A stretch of DNA of 54,928 nucleotides, from assembly GCA_030538255.1 (NCBI GenBank), contig JAUNUI010000023.1:1-54928 (forward strand), given 5' to 3'. This DNA comes from Pelistega sp. (GTDB taxonomy: Bacteria > Pseudomonadota > Gammaproteobacteria > Burkholderiales > Burkholderiaceae_B). This document shows, in pieces, positions 53,760-54,928 of the stretch; within the stretch, counting starts at the first letter, position 1; every line of letters starts with the position of its first letter. A program made the translations under genes and the position numbers. Under the pieces are notes generated by a model, which was not told where the DNA came from, did no database searches, and saw only the letters and a program-made list of their open reading frames with translations.

Positions 53760-54893
53760 ATGACAATGCATCCTGAATCCTCTATGATCCCTGTAACACC
53801 ACAGCCCCCTATGCTCAATAGCCTGCAAGTTCTCTGGCTTAAAGAGTTAGGGATTGAACAGCTGTGGGGTGATAGTTTGCAGGCCAGCACTGCGTCTATA
53901 CTCATAGCGGAGCCAGCTGCCTCAAGTGCTCCGCCCGCTTTGCGTGTTGCGCAGGCGAGTGACTCTGCAGCTTCACCACATACTCAGATAACATCTCCAT
54001 CTCAGCTCAGCGCGCAGACAGTATCGCCAGTGTCTGTTCAGGCAGCATCTGATGGGCGTTCAGGCTCAGTGCCTTCTGGAACTGGCGTGTCATCCGGACA
54101 AGATGGGTTGCCTCAGTCTGATGCAAGCACTCAACAAGCGACTCGAGCTTCAATCGGTGCATCTCAGTCACTAGGCATGCCAGTGGGGACTGATAAACCA
54201 TCGACTCAAGCGCAGAAAAATAACCCGCTTACTCGTATATTGGAGAATATCTCCGTACAGCAAAAGCAATCAAAAAGTCGCCGCTTGCAACGTAATGAGT
54301 CGATTCGTCAAGCGGATCGCCCTCAGGTCGAAGGGCTTGACTGGGCTCAATTAGCCGAGCAGGTACAAAGCTGTCAAGCTTGTCCATTACACGAGGAGCG
54401 TACACATGCGGTATTTGGCGAATTGGGGTCACAAGCGGCATTAATGATTATTGATGAGATGCCAGGTAAGGAAGATGATTTAAGTGGCCACTTATTTGAT
54501 AGTCGCAGTGGGGTCTTATTAGATAATATGTTGTCCGCGATTGGTTTAGGTCGCCTGGATGTTGTCTTAACTAGCCTGCTTAAATGTCGCTCTGCTGATG
54601 GGGCGCCGAGTGAATTAAGCTTAGCGCAATGTCAGCATTATCTCTTAGCGCAAATTCAACTCATTCAACCGCGTTGTATCTTAGTCTTAGGGCGTGCAGC
54701 ATTCAGCTTCTTGCAACAGGCACCAGGGCCTTTTGAACATTTACGTGAGCAGACTTGGCGTTACACGATGGCACAAGGACAAGAGATCCCTGTTGTGGTG
54801 AGTTATCACCCAAGCTATTTAATGGCGCACCAAGAAGATAAGGCATTGGCCTGGCAAGACTTAAAGCGTGTAGCCAAAGCGCTTGCTGCTTAA
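53760..54893 (+). CDS. Uracil-DNA glycosylase family protein (family 4-like) with disordered N-terminus
   Basis: A 377-residue protein. Residues 1-195 are a Ser/Ala/Gln-rich, probably disordered region, apart from SLQVLWLKELGIEQLW at 21-36, a short helical motif common at the start of these proteins. Residues 200-377 form the glycosylase domain. The four iron-sulfur Cys are Cys205, Cys208, Cys276 and Cys291. The family motif GE[AG]PG reads DEMPG at 232-236. The F of the PFV box is kept as Phe246 in GHLFDSRSG, but the neighbours differ. HPSYL at 350-354 is the second motif. It should excise uracil from DNA if the changes are tolerated; activity is not assured. It follows tsaB-rimI by 7 bp. Confidence 0.85.
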   Translation: MTMHPESSMIPVTPQPPMLNSLQVLWLKELGIEQLWGDSLQASTASILIAEPAASSAPPALRVAQASDSAASPHTQITSPSQLSAQTVSPVSVQAASDGRSGSVPSGTGVSSGQDGLPQSDASTQQATRASIGASQSLGMPVGTDKPSTQAQKNNPLTRILENISVQQKQSKSRRLQRNESIRQADRPQVEGLDWAQLAEQVQSCQACPLHEERTHAVFGELGSQAALMIIDEMPGKEDDLSGHLFDSRSGVLLDNMLSAIGLGRLDVVLTSLLKCRSADGAPSELSLAQCQHYLLAQIQLIQPRCILVLGRAAFSFLQQAPGPFEHLREQTWRYTMAQGQEIPVVVSYHPSYLMAHQEDKALAWQDLKRVAKALAA

Positions 54894-54928
54894 ACGTGTA
54901 TAGCTGCGTATGATAAGTACGTATGATA
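54894..54928. other. Window end, no feature
   Basis: The last 35 bases follow the UDG stop codon. They hold a short repeat of CGTATGATA-like words and no visible gene. Confidence 0.4.

Overview
The window looks like a chromosomal segment of a betaproteobacterium of the Alcaligenaceae type with modest GC content. I base this on three things. The gene order is quinone oxidoreductase, tpiA, secG, tRNA-Leu, then a 14-gene nuo operon. A DUF2818 gene lies directly after nuoN. There is a classical betaproteobacterial porin. Oligella or Pelistega-like organisms would fit the base composition, but that is inference.

Layout. 1-3.6 kb: an S4 RNA-binding protein, a small cysteine-rich oxidoreductase-like protein, a quinone oxidoreductase, tpiA, secG with an Ala/Pro/Thr tail, and tRNA-Leu(GAG). 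3.6-9.5 kb: an accessory envelope segment with an OmpA-type lipoprotein, azurin, a porin, an orphan Phd/YefM antitoxin and a porin-like fragment carrying a Ser/Ala-rich linker. This segment separates tRNA-Leu from nuoA. 9.5-24.6 kb: the complete nuoA-N operon (respiratory complex I) plus the DUF2818 gene. 24.6-25.5 kb: a non-coding stretch with degenerate repeats and hairpins, then an AT-rich leader. 25.5-34.6 kb: one giant gene for a trimeric autotransporter adhesin of 3056 residues, with an almost perfect 840-bp in-frame tandem duplication.

34.8-40.7 kb: two divergent units. On the minus strand a cNMP/CBS/DUF294 protein is followed by a DnaQ-type exonuclease. On the plus strand a DUF4212 subunit is followed by a sodium:solute symporter of the VC_2705 type and a small membrane protein. 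40.8-48.1 kb: serB, a RelE/HigB-type toxin with its antidote, mfd, an AbrB/PIN toxin-antitoxin pair, ispD and ispF. 48.3-51.8 kb, minus strand: ompR-envZ, ahpC and ahpD. 52.2-54.9 kb: a TsaB-RimI fusion and a uracil-DNA glycosylase-like protein with a long disordered N-terminus.

How the parts may work together. Complex I, azurin and the quinone oxidoreductase serve electron transfer. OmpR-EnvZ in the same window is a plausible regulator of the porin. The symporter unit and the cNMP/CBS/DUF294 unit look like a carboxylate uptake and signalling module. The two complete toxin-antitoxin pairs flank mfd, and each has a palindrome built into its promoter. I did not find a clear-cut new multi-gene system. 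The most unusual items are the homogenised adhesin duplication, the porin fragment with a Ser-rich linker, the reiterated intergenic words, and the domain-expanded TsaB-RimI and UDG proteins.
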